A stretch of DNA of 64,000 nt from Glaciecola petra (GCF_031846345.1 NZ_JAVRHX010000001.1:930001-994000); one strand, 5' to 3'. Shown: positions 47,601-56,961, counted from the first letter of the stretch. A program made the numbers and translations. Notes: a model not told the origin generated them from the sequence alone.

Positions 47601-48393
47601 TGATATTTTGGAAAACCTTAATTTTTCAGATCCCGACTATGAAACAGTATTTGGTCGATTAGCGATTAATAGGGTAAACAAAGAAAATATAGACTTCCTT
47701 CTATTAAAAAACTGGCTTGATGAAGTGTTAGGATATTCTTTTTATAACGAGACAATTAATAATAAGAGTTTTAGTTTGTCATCATTATTAGAGGGGGAAG
47801 TACTCAAAGAGAGTGAGTTTTATTACCCAATTAATAAACTAGCATTGACTGCGTTTATTGATCTTGTAAATCAGCATCGACATTCTTTGTCTCGGCATTT
47901 TCAACGTCAACTTCCTCAGCTGAGTGTTAACCAAGTGATGGAGCAAAACGACTTTTTTATAGAGGGGGCCATGCTAGAAGGAGCCATGCACGGTTTCATT
48001 GATTTGATATTTGAACGTGACGGAAAGTATTTTATTGCAGACTATAAGTCAAATTACATAGGGAGTGACAAGTCTGACTACACTGAACATAAGTTACTAT
48101 TAGACATCACATTGCATATGTATGATTTACAATATTTAATTTATGCCCTTGCTTTACATCGTTATTTGCGCGCAAATATTCAGAACTATAATTTTAGCGA
48201 GCACTTTGGCGGCGTCTGTTATTTATATCTACGGGGAATGCATAGTCAAGGTGCCGATGCGAATCAGCCTACGGGTGTTTTTATGCATCATATTGATAAG
48301 AAAACGATATTTGCACTAGATACACTTTTTAAACAAACAAGCACTACCATAGACTCAACAAATCAAACTACCATTAGGGGAAATTCGCACTAA
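44599..48393 (+). CDS. recB: Exodeoxyribonuclease V subunit beta (RecB)
   Basis: UvrD-type 3'-5' helicase with C-terminal nuclease. Walker A is EASAGTGKT (19-27); further helicase motifs include ALIDEFQDTDAQQY, VMIGDPKQAVYSFRGGD and TQHKSKGLEYPIVFIP. The nuclease core is GFIDLIF, then YFIADYKSN, with D1135, D1148 and K1150 matching E. coli D1067, D1080 and K1082. Length 1264 against 1180. RecB loads RecA after Chi and repairs double-strand breaks. It overlaps recC by four bases and recD by one base. Confidence 0.96.
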   Translation: MKNQLDPINIPLQGKHLIEASAGTGKTYNITRIYVRLLIERALSVKHILVMTFTEAATEEIRERISKFIVELLQNWDTEPCDFSKAMMAKVGSSEAKRRLEIAHLEIDLAAIFTIHSFCQRIISRFGSSMSITQQSELQDDLQHLTRICTRECLHALRADKHAYSMMQNKGWHNPENFLLEFGGFIGKPYTLEAIDEEELIASQHRLFESVWQSLVESREALLALLEEYDELFLQGVKSKPSKIKVEINLTRNWLQQDTLIESPSIIQQWLLGSLKNEAILPRCFTGLFTPSRRKNMQQTGALSADLDDILFATFEKIKSNIHEAGLLYKKKKKLQESLAACELNEVLVETLHKINFKFATSKDEQKVLGFDDLISLVAKAMETADTELLTILRTDYPVALIDEFQDTDAQQYSIFSKIYNTKNADLSHLLLVMIGDPKQAVYSFRGGDIFTYLHAAHDADHRWSMSTNYRSSANLIDAYNRIFYGKDISNKRVASFELFNFNIEYRPVNSAGFTSDEMALIDTDGMHQPMLFVCANAPLVRTESPKQVFKEASKTQQHYDILNWSAQEVKRLLTQTKIKLSGKMESNTLPEHIAILVRNGNQAKMVKRVFDEHQIKTVYLSEKSPLFESQEALQIYWLLNALYTPTNDNIRRAFSTGLISENITVATINAMLINDDAEEWETIYKRVLDLWGIWKNKGIFAVLQTCIQSQNIQHQQLERSLTNYMHLAELLAQAEIKNKAPIKITQWLHRKISEPSAAQASQLRLESDQKLIKIVTQHKSKGLEYPIVFIPFANHVTSVKHPYAMSFHQSSDQEDDAFGVQNTHYQIGKTFESARYKEQEVQAEEMRLLYVALTRPIFRCYMGMTSAKSFNHSALMRALNIRVEHDIEEDKGIKLSQQIKQSLLGSEALFAVKMTNDVAKLVDTYTEETSIMPTNLSLSSPICSDWRLTSFSGLSRSLHNKLTSIVDEIEPFEIPLSEDKASTHYAFTFPKGPDAGNYLHDILENLNFSDPDYETVFGRLAINRVNKENIDFLLLKNWLDEVLGYSFYNETINNKSFSLSSLLEGEVLKESEFYYPINKLALTAFIDLVNQHRHSLSRHFQRQLPQLSVNQVMEQNDFFIEGAMLEGAMHGFIDLIFERDGKYFIADYKSNYIGSDKSDYTEHKLLLDITLHMYDLQYLIYALALHRYLRANIQNYNFSEHFGGVCYLYLRGMHSQGADANQPTGVFMHHIDKKTIFALDTLFKQTSTTIDSTNQTTIRGNSH

Positions 48394-50345
48394 TGAAAGG
48401 CATACCACCTGCGTTACCCTATAATGACAGTATTATATGCATGCAAACACTTCATGCCATTGAAGCCATTGATTATTTTTTCGCAAAAAACATTATAGAA
48501 GCACTATATGATTGGCGTTGCAATAATGCACAAAACCCACTTTCACAAGAGCAAGTGTGTCTTCTTTTTCATATATTTTTAGCCGTATCAGCTTATCAAC
48601 GTGATGGTCATATCTGTATTCATATTAACGCACTAAGTGAAAAAAGATTTTGGAAAGAAGATAGCCAAGCGCAATCAGAACCCCATTCTCAAACAAAGCA
48701 TGGTTATCATTTTCCTCATGAGACTGTGCTCAATGAGGCCTTGTCAACGATACAAGAATCGTTTAGGAATGAAGCGTATATCGTTATAAACGATGCATTT
48801 ATTTATACAAAAAGGTATTGGTATTACGAATCTCAATTATGTGCTTTTGTTAAGGAAAAGTGCATACAGACACAAGCTCAGATGCTCAGTCCAACATGGA
48901 TTGACCAAGCTTCAAGCTTGTTAGGATCGTTATTTCCTCAAACAGCAGTCAAAGATAATCACATTGATATGCAGCAATTGGCTACATTGAGTGCTTGTTT
49001 GTCTCGATTCTCCATTATCACTGGAGGTGCTGGTACGGGTAAAACATACACTATAGCCAGATTAGTTATGTTAAAAAGTATCATTGATGGACTAAAAACT
49101 GCACAAATAGAATTACTTGCACCTACCGGAAAAGCGGCAAACCGTGTTTTTGAATCATTTCAAAAAGAGCTTATACAATTAGAAATGACAGACGGTCTGC
49201 AAGGCATTGCAAGAGAGCTCATGCAAATTGAGGCAAAAACTATACATCGTTTACTCAAAATAGACCCAATTACCGGTCAAGCAAAATATGACCAACACAA
49301 TCAAATTCAAGCGAAATTGGTGGTAGTTGACGAATCTTCCATGTTAGATGTGAGCATGCTGGTAAAACTGATACAAGCGCTTCGCAGTGACGTTACGCTT
49401 GTTTTGGTAGGTGATGCAAATCAGTTGCCTTCTATTGAGAGTGGAAGTCTTTTAGCCGACTTAGTGAATCATCCATTAGCCAAGTTTGATGAAGGAAAAT
49501 GGCAGAAGTTAGCTGAAGTTATGCCAATTTTGACGAAAATAGATGCTTTTAATCGTAAAAAAATAGTCAGTTCAATTACAGATAGCCTTGGTTTTTTAAA
49601 TAGGCTCACTCTATCTCGACGGAATAATCAAGACATCGGCCAGCTAGCAAATAGCATTCTTATGATGGATGTAAAAGCGTTTTCTAGTGCGCTTAAATTG
49701 CCCTCTGTAAAATACATGAATGTTAATAAAGAAAACTTCCCAGTTACACTTAAATACTATATTTCAGGTATTGTAGAGCAATATTATGCGCGCATTTATA
49801 GAGCCGAAAATGTTCAAGAAGCGTTTGCTATCTTGCAAGACTTTGTTTTACTTTCTCCTTTTAAGAAAGGTTATTTCGGGACCGATAACCTAAACAATAT
49901 GATAGAAACTGAGTTAGTAAATCAAGCTCATATAAATGCTGTAAGTCGAATTTATCATGGTAAACCGATCATGATCATGAAAAATGATTACAAATTGGGA
50001 CTATTCAATGGAGATGTAGGCATTATTTGGAAAAATAAAGAGAGTGGTTTGGCGGCTTATTTTTTACGCGAAAATAGTACATTCAAAAGCATTTCCATTT
50101 ATAACTTAATGCATTTTGAAGCAACATACTCAATGACCATACATAAAACGCAGGGATCAGAATTCAACCGTGTTGCTGTAATTCTCCCTGAATACAATAA
50201 GGCATTCTTATCACAGCAATTGTTATACACAGCTGTTACCAGAGCGCGGACGGGCGTTGATATTTTAGCAAATAAAGAAGTGTTAATAGAAACTTTACAG
50301 CATAAATCAAAAAGAATTAGTGGAATTGAAGGACGACTAAGCTAA
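48393..50345 (+). CDS. recD: Exodeoxyribonuclease V subunit alpha (RecD)
   Basis: Superfamily 1B 5'-3' helicase. Walker A GGAGTGKT is at 211-218, Walker B is in LVVVDESSMLD, motif III is VLVGDANQLPSIESGS, and SMTIHKTQGSEFNRV and LYTAVTRAR are near the C-terminus. All the motifs needed for ATPase activity are present. Length 650 against 608 in E. coli. It starts on the TAATG junction with recB, completing the operon, and its 3' end overlaps the convergent gene at 50337 by nine bases. Confidence 0.95.
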   Translation: MKGIPPALPYNDSIICMQTLHAIEAIDYFFAKNIIEALYDWRCNNAQNPLSQEQVCLLFHIFLAVSAYQRDGHICIHINALSEKRFWKEDSQAQSEPHSQTKHGYHFPHETVLNEALSTIQESFRNEAYIVINDAFIYTKRYWYYESQLCAFVKEKCIQTQAQMLSPTWIDQASSLLGSLFPQTAVKDNHIDMQQLATLSACLSRFSIITGGAGTGKTYTIARLVMLKSIIDGLKTAQIELLAPTGKAANRVFESFQKELIQLEMTDGLQGIARELMQIEAKTIHRLLKIDPITGQAKYDQHNQIQAKLVVVDESSMLDVSMLVKLIQALRSDVTLVLVGDANQLPSIESGSLLADLVNHPLAKFDEGKWQKLAEVMPILTKIDAFNRKKIVSSITDSLGFLNRLTLSRRNNQDIGQLANSILMMDVKAFSSALKLPSVKYMNVNKENFPVTLKYYISGIVEQYYARIYRAENVQEAFAILQDFVLLSPFKKGYFGTDNLNNMIETELVNQAHINAVSRIYHGKPIMIMKNDYKLGLFNGDVGIIWKNKESGLAAYFLRENSTFKSISIYNLMHFEATYSMTIHKTQGSEFNRVAVILPEYNKAFLSQQLLYTAVTRARTGVDILANKEVLIETLQHKSKRISGIEGRLS

Positions 50346-50747
50346 TTCGTCGTTTCGTGCATTACCAATATCGTCGAAGGTAAATAAATGTTTACTATGA
50401 TTCATGTCTTCTTCTAGAGCGACCAGCTTAATAGGTGTTTTTAAGAGCAGTTGATTTTTTTCCGCATGAATAAACTGAGCTGCCTCAGTATATATATTGT
50501 CATTAGAAATACATGCAAAACTTTTGATATCAAGGTAATTAACCCATCCAAGAATAAAGCCTGGCATCAATAGGCAACCAAGCTTGCTCTTAAGGGCTTC
50601 ATTTACGGTCACAGAAAGTCCAAAGATAGGTTTCTCAGCGAGGGCTACCGTATTTTTACCGTCTACCACTAAGGTTAATTGCTTGGTATTTTTAAGCCGA
50701 TGTAATAGTACTTTGTTAGGGTTTTTATTGCTGTTTTGCTCTGGCAT
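50337..50747 (-). CDS. Small cytoplasmic protein of unknown function, convergent with recD
   Basis: 136 residues without signal peptide or membrane segment. Beta-rich middle part (LTLVVDGKNTVALAEKPIFG, SVTVNEALKSKLGCLLMPGF). It overlaps the last nine bases of recD in the opposite direction. PilZ-like folds have a similar strand pattern, but the diagnostic RxxxR and DxSxxG motifs are absent. No family is recognised. Confidence 0.6.
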   Translation of the reverse strand: MPEQNSNKNPNKVLLHRLKNTKQLTLVVDGKNTVALAEKPIFGLSVTVNEALKSKLGCLLMPGFILGWVNYLDIKSFACISNDNIYTEAAQFIHAEKNQLLLKTPIKLVALEEDMNHSKHLFTFDDIGNARNDELA

Positions 50748-50924
50748 CAGTATTTTTTATATCCACGATTTGTATAGGTAACAACAACACCGACTTTAAT
50801 TAAAAAGTCTGAGTGAATAAATCTTACGGTACTGGTAATATAGTTTAGTATTAAAAATATTACAGATTTTCACGTCCTTAATGCATGATGCAGATCAATC
50901 TAAATCGATATAAGAGGTTCTCAA

Positions 50925-53327
50925 GTGGTAAAACTAGCTCCCCTACGCATATTCATTCTTATGTTAGTCTTTGTACCTTTCACGCAGACCTTTGCAAACA
51001 ACCAAGGTAACGATGATTTTCTGCAAGACAAATCGGTGCAAAATGGTTTGCTTGATATTGTATATGATAAAAATCAAGACAAAGTGTTTTTGCGATTAAA
51101 AAGCACACAAATCGAACAATTGTTTATTTTTAAAAGTAGTCTTCCTCAAGGTATTGGGTCAAATGATATTGGGCTTGATAGAGGCCAATTAGCAGACACA
51201 CGTTTGGTTAAGTTTCAGCGTTTTGGCAATAAAATTTTACTTAAACAATTGAATACAAAATATCGAGCCACAAGTGATAACATCGCGGAGCGCAAAAGTG
51301 TTGATGAAGCTTTTGCCGACTCAGTCATCGCTGGATTTGAATTAGCGCATGAAGAAGAAGACAAGCTGTACATCGACTACACTAATTTTTTGCAAACTGA
51401 TATTCATGGTATCGGTGAGAGACTTTCAAGATCAGGTCAAGGAGGATATAGCATTGATAAAGGAAGGTCAGGTGTCTACCTTGCAAAAACCAAAACGTTT
51501 GAAAAAAATACAGAGTTAGAATCACTAATCACTTTTGCAGGTTCGCCAAAAGGGCAATATATAAGAGACGTTTCACCTGATGCTAAAAGTGTCACTGTGC
51601 ATTTGCATCACTCATTTATTCAACTACCGGACAGCGATTATCGACCGCGATCGTTCCACCCTTATTCAGGCTTTTGGAAACATAGTTACATTGATTATTC
51701 TGTGCCGATAGATGAAGCCATGGAACAAAAATTTATTCCGCGTCATCGCTTGGCTAAACAAGACCCAAATGCTGCAATAAGTGAAGCGGTAGAACCTATC
51801 GTTTATTACCTCGACCCTGGCATTCCTGAACCTGTAATGAGTGCTTTGAAGGAAGGCGCCTTATGGTGGGATCAAGCTTTCGAAGCAGCGGGTTATAAGA
51901 ATGCGTTTCAGGTGAAAGTGTTGCCTGAGGGCGCAGACCCGATGGATGTGCGTTATAACGTTATTCAATGGGTGCACAGAGCTACTCGAGGTTGGTCATA
52001 TGGAAGTAGTGTAATCGATCCCCGCACGGGCGAGATAATAAAAGGACATGTGACACTAGGTAGCTTACGTGTTCGGCAAGACTTCCTAATTGCGAATGCG
52101 TTTACTTCGCCATTTGTTGATAGTGAAACTGAGGATACCCAAGCACAAATGCAATTAGCATTAAATCGCATTAGGCAATTATCTGCTCATGAAGTTGGGC
52201 ATACCATTGGCATAGCACATAATTTTGCCGCATCTGAAAACAACAGAGCCAGTGTTATGGACTATCCGCACCCCTATATCAGCCTAGAAGCGGGTAAAAT
52301 TAATCTGGCAGAGGCTTATGACTTAGGCATAGGTGAATGGGATAAGTATGTAGTTAAATATGGTTATCAGGACTACCCTGATTCTATAGATGAACAAAAC
52401 GCTTTAATGGAATTGGTTGAGCAAACGCAAGCCGCAGGATTTTTATACAAATCTGATCCTGATGCACGCATTACTAAACGAGCGTCTGCAGACGGACACC
52501 TATGGGATAACGGCTCAAAGCCTGTGACTGAATTTGAGCGTTTTATAAAAGTGAGAGCGCATGCGCTAAATAAGTTTGGAGAAAATAGCTTACCAAAAAA
52601 TAGTAATTATTCTGACTTAGAAAGGCGTCTAGTTCCTTTATATTATTCACACCGTTATCAATTAGACGCGCTAGTGAAACAGGTATCTGGCTTGCATTAC
52701 CAATATTCTGTCAAAGGAATAGGACAGGCTCCCAACGTTATAGCGGTAGACGCTGATATACAGCAACAGGCACTTAAACTTCTCGTTTCTAGCGCAAGTG
52801 CTGAATTTCTTACGCTATCGAATGACATACTAAAGCTTATACCGCCAAAAGCATATGGTAGCACTCGAACACGCGAGAGTATGCCATCGAGAATGGATAC
52901 CGCCTTTGATCCGATAACTGCAGCTGAGTCTATCTCCGGGTATACCTTGAATATTTTATTGCAAAGTGAAAGGCTAAATCGCTTAGCATTTCAACATAGC
53001 CAGAATAGTGACATTCCTTCAGTCAAACAAGTCAGCAATCATATTTTTAGTGAGTTGATTGAGACAAACTCTATCTCTCCATTAGAGCAACGTATTCAAA
53101 AAGTCGCTTTGTCGGTTTTCTTTGATGTGTTGAGTGATGAAGAGTTGAGCGCAGAAGCTAAGATGAGCATGTATGAAGTACTGATTGATTTTGAGAAATG
53201 GTTGCAGAAAAATAGCAAACGTACTCGCAATAAAGTCATGCTTAAACATCTCAAGCAATATTGGGCTACAGGCATTTGGGCTCTCAACATTAACATAAAA
53301 CCTTTGCCTCCAGGTTCTCCTATTTAG
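50925..53327 (+). CDS. Exported zinc metalloprotease with metzincin motif (DUF5117/DUF4953-like)
   Basis: A signal peptide (LRIFILMLVFVPFTQTFA, cleaved near residue 25) is followed by a mature chain of about 775 residues. The zinc site is HEVGHTIGIAH (H422, E423, H426, H432) with the methionine turn SVMDYPHP about 20 residues later, a metzincin arrangement. LDPGIPEPVMSALKEGALWW, then DQAFEAAGY and VIQWVHRATRGWSYGSS, are typical of the zinc-dependent metalloproteases with DUF5117 and DUF4953 regions in marine bacteria. It probably degrades protein outside the cytoplasm. GTG start with GAGG upstream. It is monocistronic. Confidence 0.88.
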   Translation: MVKLAPLRIFILMLVFVPFTQTFANNQGNDDFLQDKSVQNGLLDIVYDKNQDKVFLRLKSTQIEQLFIFKSSLPQGIGSNDIGLDRGQLADTRLVKFQRFGNKILLKQLNTKYRATSDNIAERKSVDEAFADSVIAGFELAHEEEDKLYIDYTNFLQTDIHGIGERLSRSGQGGYSIDKGRSGVYLAKTKTFEKNTELESLITFAGSPKGQYIRDVSPDAKSVTVHLHHSFIQLPDSDYRPRSFHPYSGFWKHSYIDYSVPIDEAMEQKFIPRHRLAKQDPNAAISEAVEPIVYYLDPGIPEPVMSALKEGALWWDQAFEAAGYKNAFQVKVLPEGADPMDVRYNVIQWVHRATRGWSYGSSVIDPRTGEIIKGHVTLGSLRVRQDFLIANAFTSPFVDSETEDTQAQMQLALNRIRQLSAHEVGHTIGIAHNFAASENNRASVMDYPHPYISLEAGKINLAEAYDLGIGEWDKYVVKYGYQDYPDSIDEQNALMELVEQTQAAGFLYKSDPDARITKRASADGHLWDNGSKPVTEFERFIKVRAHALNKFGENSLPKNSNYSDLERRLVPLYYSHRYQLDALVKQVSGLHYQYSVKGIGQAPNVIAVDADIQQQALKLLVSSASAEFLTLSNDILKLIPPKAYGSTRTRESMPSRMDTAFDPITAAESISGYTLNILLQSERLNRLAFQHSQNSDIPSVKQVSNHIFSELIETNSISPLEQRIQKVALSVFFDVLSDEELSAEAKMSMYEVLIDFEKWLQKNSKRTRNKVMLKHLKQYWATGIWALNINIKPLPPGSPI

Positions 53328-53338
53328 ACAATGATCAA

Positions 53339-53371
53339 ACAAGTAGTAAGCCTTTCTGGGCTGCTACTTGT
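53339..53371. terminator. Bulged hairpin between the metalloprotease and hemN
   Basis: ACAAGTAG (53339-53346) pairs with CTACTTGT (53364-53371) and AGCC (53349-53352) with GGCT (53359-53362). It lies between two convergent stops. The flanks are T-rich but without a long uninterrupted run, so a moderate bidirectional terminator is likely. Confidence 0.55.
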
Positions 53372-53379
53372 CTTATTAT

Positions 53380-54858
53380 TTATATGACACGGCTATACCG
53401 CATTTTATGTCTTTCATGACCTATGTGTGCATCAAAGTTAATGCAGATATTTCGTATAAGTAAACGACCTTTTGCATGCACATAAATAGCATCTTCGGTT
53501 TCACTCAGTAGCCCATCTTTTACTAATGGAACAAGTTCACTCAATGATTTTGCAAAATAAACATCAAAGTCAATTTGATGTAGTTTAGAGAAGGCATTTT
53601 TATCGACATAAAAATTACACATTAATTGTTGAATTAGACTACGTCTAATTTCATCGTCCAAGCTCAAGATCAAGCCTTTATCTAATATAGAAACATCTCT
53701 ATCTATTGCTGCGTAATATTCGTTTAAGTTTTTGACATTCTGCGCATATGAACGGCCCAAGCTACTAATTGAAGAAACCCCTATACCCAAAATACAGTTT
53801 GATTTATCGGTAGTATATCCTTGAAAATTTCGATACAAACGTTTTTCTCGAGCTGCAACACATAACTCATCTTTGGGTTTTGCAAAATGATCCATGCCAA
53901 TAAAGTGATACCCCTGCTCAATTAAATTAATTGCTAAATAGTTAAATAAAGTAAATTTTTGTTCAGTGTCAGGGAGCCATTCGTCTTTTATTTTGCGTTG
54001 AGCAGCAAACAATTTAGGCATATGAGCATAACTAAAGAGTGAAATACGATCAGGGTCTAGGTGTTTTATTGCCCTTAGGGTTTGTTTCAAGCTTTCGATG
54101 TTTTGTCCGGGTAAGCCATAAATCAAATCTACATTAATTGAAGCAAAGCCGAGTTGTTTTGCTCTATCAATTAAAGATATTAGTAGAGCTGTACTTTGAA
54201 CCCTATTGATTTTTTCTTGCACACTTTTATTTACATCTTGGACACCAAAACTTAAGCGGTTAAATCCCATTAAAAAAAGGTCTCTAAGAAAATTATTGGG
54301 CAAATTACGAGGGTCAATTTCAATACTTTGATCTAAGTCTTCGGATAAAGTAAATTTCTTTGAGATAAAAGAGAGTAAACCCGCTAACTGTTTTGGGCTA
54401 AGAAAACTAGGTGTACCGCCACCAAAATGAATTTTATCTACTGTAAAATCAACAAATAATTGGCTGCGCTGCTGAATTTCTTTTTTAAGATAGTGTAAAT
54501 ATCTTTCTAATTTGTCATTGTTCCGCGTGACTATTTTGTTGCAAGCACAGTAATAACAAAGGCTATGGCAAAATGGAATATGAATATAAAGAGATAGACT
54601 GTCTTTAGCACCAGTGTGACGCAACTCCTCAACAGAGCATTTAAAATCGTTTTCATTAAATTCGTGGGTAAAAGAAACTGCCGTCGGATACGAGGTGTAT
54701 CGTGGGCCAGAGGTATTATATTTCTGCAACAAAGTAAGGTCGCATATTTCATTTATTTTGATATCAGTACTTGTTTTAAGTGCTGGGTTGCTTTCATCAT
54801 GGTTTGTTCTTTTAGCCACCACACTCATCGGGTTTATATTGTCAGTTGTCAAACTCAT
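53380..54858 (-). CDS. hemN: Oxygen-independent coproporphyrinogen III oxidase
   Basis: Radical-SAM enzyme converting coproporphyrinogen III to protoporphyrinogen IX without oxygen, for haem synthesis under low oxygen. The iron-sulfur ligands are C97, C101 and C104 in PFCHSLCYYCAC, with the extra C106 characteristic of HemN. GPRYTSYPTA (51-60) and HFGGGTPSFLS are also family motifs. 492 residues, with about 35 more than usual at the N-terminus; ATG codon 11 is an alternative start. A possible FNR site lies 74 bases upstream. There are no co-transcribed genes. Confidence 0.95.
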   Translation of the reverse strand: MSLTTDNINPMSVVAKRTNHDESNPALKTSTDIKINEICDLTLLQKYNTSGPRYTSYPTAVSFTHEFNENDFKCSVEELRHTGAKDSLSLYIHIPFCHSLCYYCACNKIVTRNNDKLERYLHYLKKEIQQRSQLFVDFTVDKIHFGGGTPSFLSPKQLAGLLSFISKKFTLSEDLDQSIEIDPRNLPNNFLRDLFLMGFNRLSFGVQDVNKSVQEKINRVQSTALLISLIDRAKQLGFASINVDLIYGLPGQNIESLKQTLRAIKHLDPDRISLFSYAHMPKLFAAQRKIKDEWLPDTEQKFTLFNYLAINLIEQGYHFIGMDHFAKPKDELCVAAREKRLYRNFQGYTTDKSNCILGIGVSSISSLGRSYAQNVKNLNEYYAAIDRDVSILDKGLILSLDDEIRRSLIQQLMCNFYVDKNAFSKLHQIDFDVYFAKSLSELVPLVKDGLLSETEDAIYVHAKGRLLIRNICINFDAHIGHERHKMRYSRVI

Positions 54859-54925
54859 GTGTCTTTCTCGTTTTGTTTTAAATTATGCTGAACCCAAAGT
54901 TTACTGCAATTGCAGGATACAAAAA

Positions 54926-54939
54926 TTGATCTAGCTTAA
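54926..54939 (-). promoter_or_regulatory. Possible FNR-type operator upstream of hemN
   Basis: Read on the minus strand, TTAAG-CTAG-ATCAA matches the FNR consensus TTGAT-N4-ATCAA at eight of ten positions. It is centred about 74 bases before the hemN start and about 48 bases upstream of a CATAAT -10-like element. hemN is a known FNR target in other bacteria. The left half-site is weak. Confidence 0.3.
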
Positions 54940-55048
54940 GTTTTTATACAAGTAATGAATAAGCGTATATCAAAACAATTAATTACTCTTATTTGCTAAA
55001 ACCGATTAGCCTAGGTTGTGATATTTTACAAACGAGGATTTCCATTTT

Positions 55049-55717
55049 ATGGCGCAATTGTTTTTAGTCAGACATGCACAAGCTTCCTTTGGTGCCGAAA
55101 ATTATGATGAGTTAAGTGCATTAGGGCATGAACAATCGTCTTTATTGGGTGAATATTTTGCGCAACGCCAACAGGAGTTTGATTTACTTGTGACGGGCGC
55201 CTTAAAACGACAAATTCAAACAAGTGAAGGTATTTTAAAGCATACAAAAGCTGAACACATCTATTCAGATTCATGCTGGGATGAATTTGATTTTGATCTT
55301 ATTGTACGCACATACTTAACTCACTACCCAAAGCAAAAGCCAAGCCCCAATGCACCAAGAAGCGAATGGTACAAAGTACTTCGCAATGCAATGATTGCAT
55401 GGTCAAAATCCGAATTAGATATTACTCAAGGCGAAACGTGGCAAGCTTTTTGTTGTCGAGTCGAGCAGGGCATGCAGCAAATAAAAGAAAGTCGAGCCAA
55501 GCGTGTACTGGTAGTCAGTTCTGGCGGGACGATGGCCATATTCTTAAAAACATTATTAAATACGTCAGTTGAACAAGCCGTAGCATTAAATTTACAAATC
55601 AAAAATACAAGTCTGAATGAGTTTTTCTTTAATAAAAATGGATTTCAACTTAGTTGTTTTAATCACGTACCACATTTAGATAATAAGCAGCATCAAGACA
55701 AAATTACTTATAGTTAA
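55049..55717 (+). CDS. Histidine phosphatase superfamily protein with altered second catalytic site
   Basis: Phosphoglycerate mutase-like fold. The nucleophile is H9 in LVRHAQASFG, followed by LSALGHEQS and TGALKRQIQT with the phosphate-binding arginine. The second catalytic histidine, usually in a HGG motif, is replaced by serine: VVSSGG at 155-160 (S158). Similar proteins are encoded next to acyl-CoA dehydrogenases in marine Gammaproteobacteria, as here, 24 bases upstream of one. Phosphatase activity is uncertain. Confidence 0.78.
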   Translation: MAQLFLVRHAQASFGAENYDELSALGHEQSSLLGEYFAQRQQEFDLLVTGALKRQIQTSEGILKHTKAEHIYSDSCWDEFDFDLIVRTYLTHYPKQKPSPNAPRSEWYKVLRNAMIAWSKSELDITQGETWQAFCCRVEQGMQQIKESRAKRVLVVSSGGTMAIFLKTLLNTSVEQAVALNLQIKNTSLNEFFFNKNGFQLSCFNHVPHLDNKQHQDKITYS

Positions 55718-55741
55718 TAAACCCAAATTAAGGAGGCAACG

Positions 55742-56959
55742 ATGAACTTTGATCATAGCGAAAAGTCACTTGCACTAATGGAAAAACTAAATAAATTTAT
55801 GCAGGAAGAAATTTATCCTGTTGAATCTGAATATCACGACTTAGTCGCTAGCAATAGTAATACTTGGGAAACCCCTGCTTTAATGCATAGCTTAAAAGAA
55901 AAGGCACGTGAACAAGGACTTTGGAATTTATTTTTGCCTGAGGAATACTTACCGTACGGAGCGGGATTAACCAATTTAGAATATGCACCTTTGTGCGAAA
56001 TCATGGGTCGAGTGCTTTGGTCGTCGGAAGTATTTAATTGTAGTGCTCCAGACACCGGTAATATGGAAGTACTTGCAAAATATGGGTCTGATGCGCAAAA
56101 ACAAGAGTATCTAGTGCCCTTATTAGAAGGTCAAATTAGGTCTGCATTTGCCATGACAGAGCCTGAGGTGGCATCGTCTGATGCAACAAATATTGCTACC
56201 AGTATCGTTGATAAGGGTGACTATTATTTAATAAATGGTCGCAAGTGGTATACAAGTGGTGCCATGAATAATAACTGTAAAATATTGATAGTAATGGGTA
56301 AAACTGATCCTCAAGCCCCTCGTCATTCGCAACAATCACAGATACTTGTTCCGATAGACACTGCTGGAGTTACTGTTGTTAGACCTATGTCAGCAATGGG
56401 ATATTTGGATGAGCCAATAGGACATGCAGAAGTACTCTTTGAAGACGTTAAAGTCCCTAAAACAAACCTGATACTTGGAGAGGGGCGTGGTTTTGAAGTT
56501 GCACAGGGTAGATTAGGACCGGGTCGAATTCATCATTGTATGCGTCTTATTGGGTGCGCACAGCGCGCTCTTGACCTAACATGTGAGCGAGTAGAACAGC
56601 GTATTGCTTTTGGGCAACCATTAAGTAAGCAGCAGTCAGTACGTGAAAGTATTGCGCAAATGTATTGTAAAATAGAGCAAGCAAGGTTATTGACACTTAA
56701 AGCAGCTGACCATATGGATAAATATGGTAATAAGGTAGCTAAAAATATCATTGCGGCGATTAAGATAGTCGCACCTAAAATGGCCTGTGAGGTTATTGAT
56801 GAGGCTATTCAGATCCATGGTGCAGCAGGCACATCTCAAGATACCATTTTGTCAGCTACTTTAGCCTATGCAAGAACAATCAGGCTAGCAGATGGCCCTG
56901 ATCAAGTGCACATGATGCAATTAGGAAAAAACTTAGTTGTCCAGCAACAAGGAAAATAG
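55742..56959 (+). CDS. Acyl-CoA dehydrogenase
   Basis: FAD-dependent first enzyme of fatty acyl-CoA degradation. AFAMTEPEVASSDATN and YYLINGRKWYTSG are substrate/FAD-binding motifs; GRLGPGRIHHCMRLIGCAQR and IQIHGAAGTSQD occur in the C-terminal domain, the pattern of the long-chain/ACAD10-11 group. 405 residues, normal length. An ideal AAGGAGG ribosome site precedes the ATG. Followed after two bases by the MDR gene. The exact chain specificity is unknown. Confidence 0.9.
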   Translation: MNFDHSEKSLALMEKLNKFMQEEIYPVESEYHDLVASNSNTWETPALMHSLKEKAREQGLWNLFLPEEYLPYGAGLTNLEYAPLCEIMGRVLWSSEVFNCSAPDTGNMEVLAKYGSDAQKQEYLVPLLEGQIRSAFAMTEPEVASSDATNIATSIVDKGDYYLINGRKWYTSGAMNNNCKILIVMGKTDPQAPRHSQQSQILVPIDTAGVTVVRPMSAMGYLDEPIGHAEVLFEDVKVPKTNLILGEGRGFEVAQGRLGPGRIHHCMRLIGCAQRALDLTCERVEQRIAFGQPLSKQQSVRESIAQMYCKIEQARLLTLKAADHMDKYGNKVAKNIIAAIKIVAPKMACEVIDEAIQIHGAAGTSQDTILSATLAYARTIRLADGPDQVHMMQLGKNLVVQQQGK

Positions 56960-56961
56960 AT

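Noticed and set aside
50337..50747. PilZ domain in the small protein after recD
   Set aside because: The RxxxR and DxSxxG c-di-GMP-binding motifs are absent.
54616..54891. 91-codon plus-strand frame opposite the hemN start
   Set aside because: Antisense to hemN, no ribosome site and no recognisable content.
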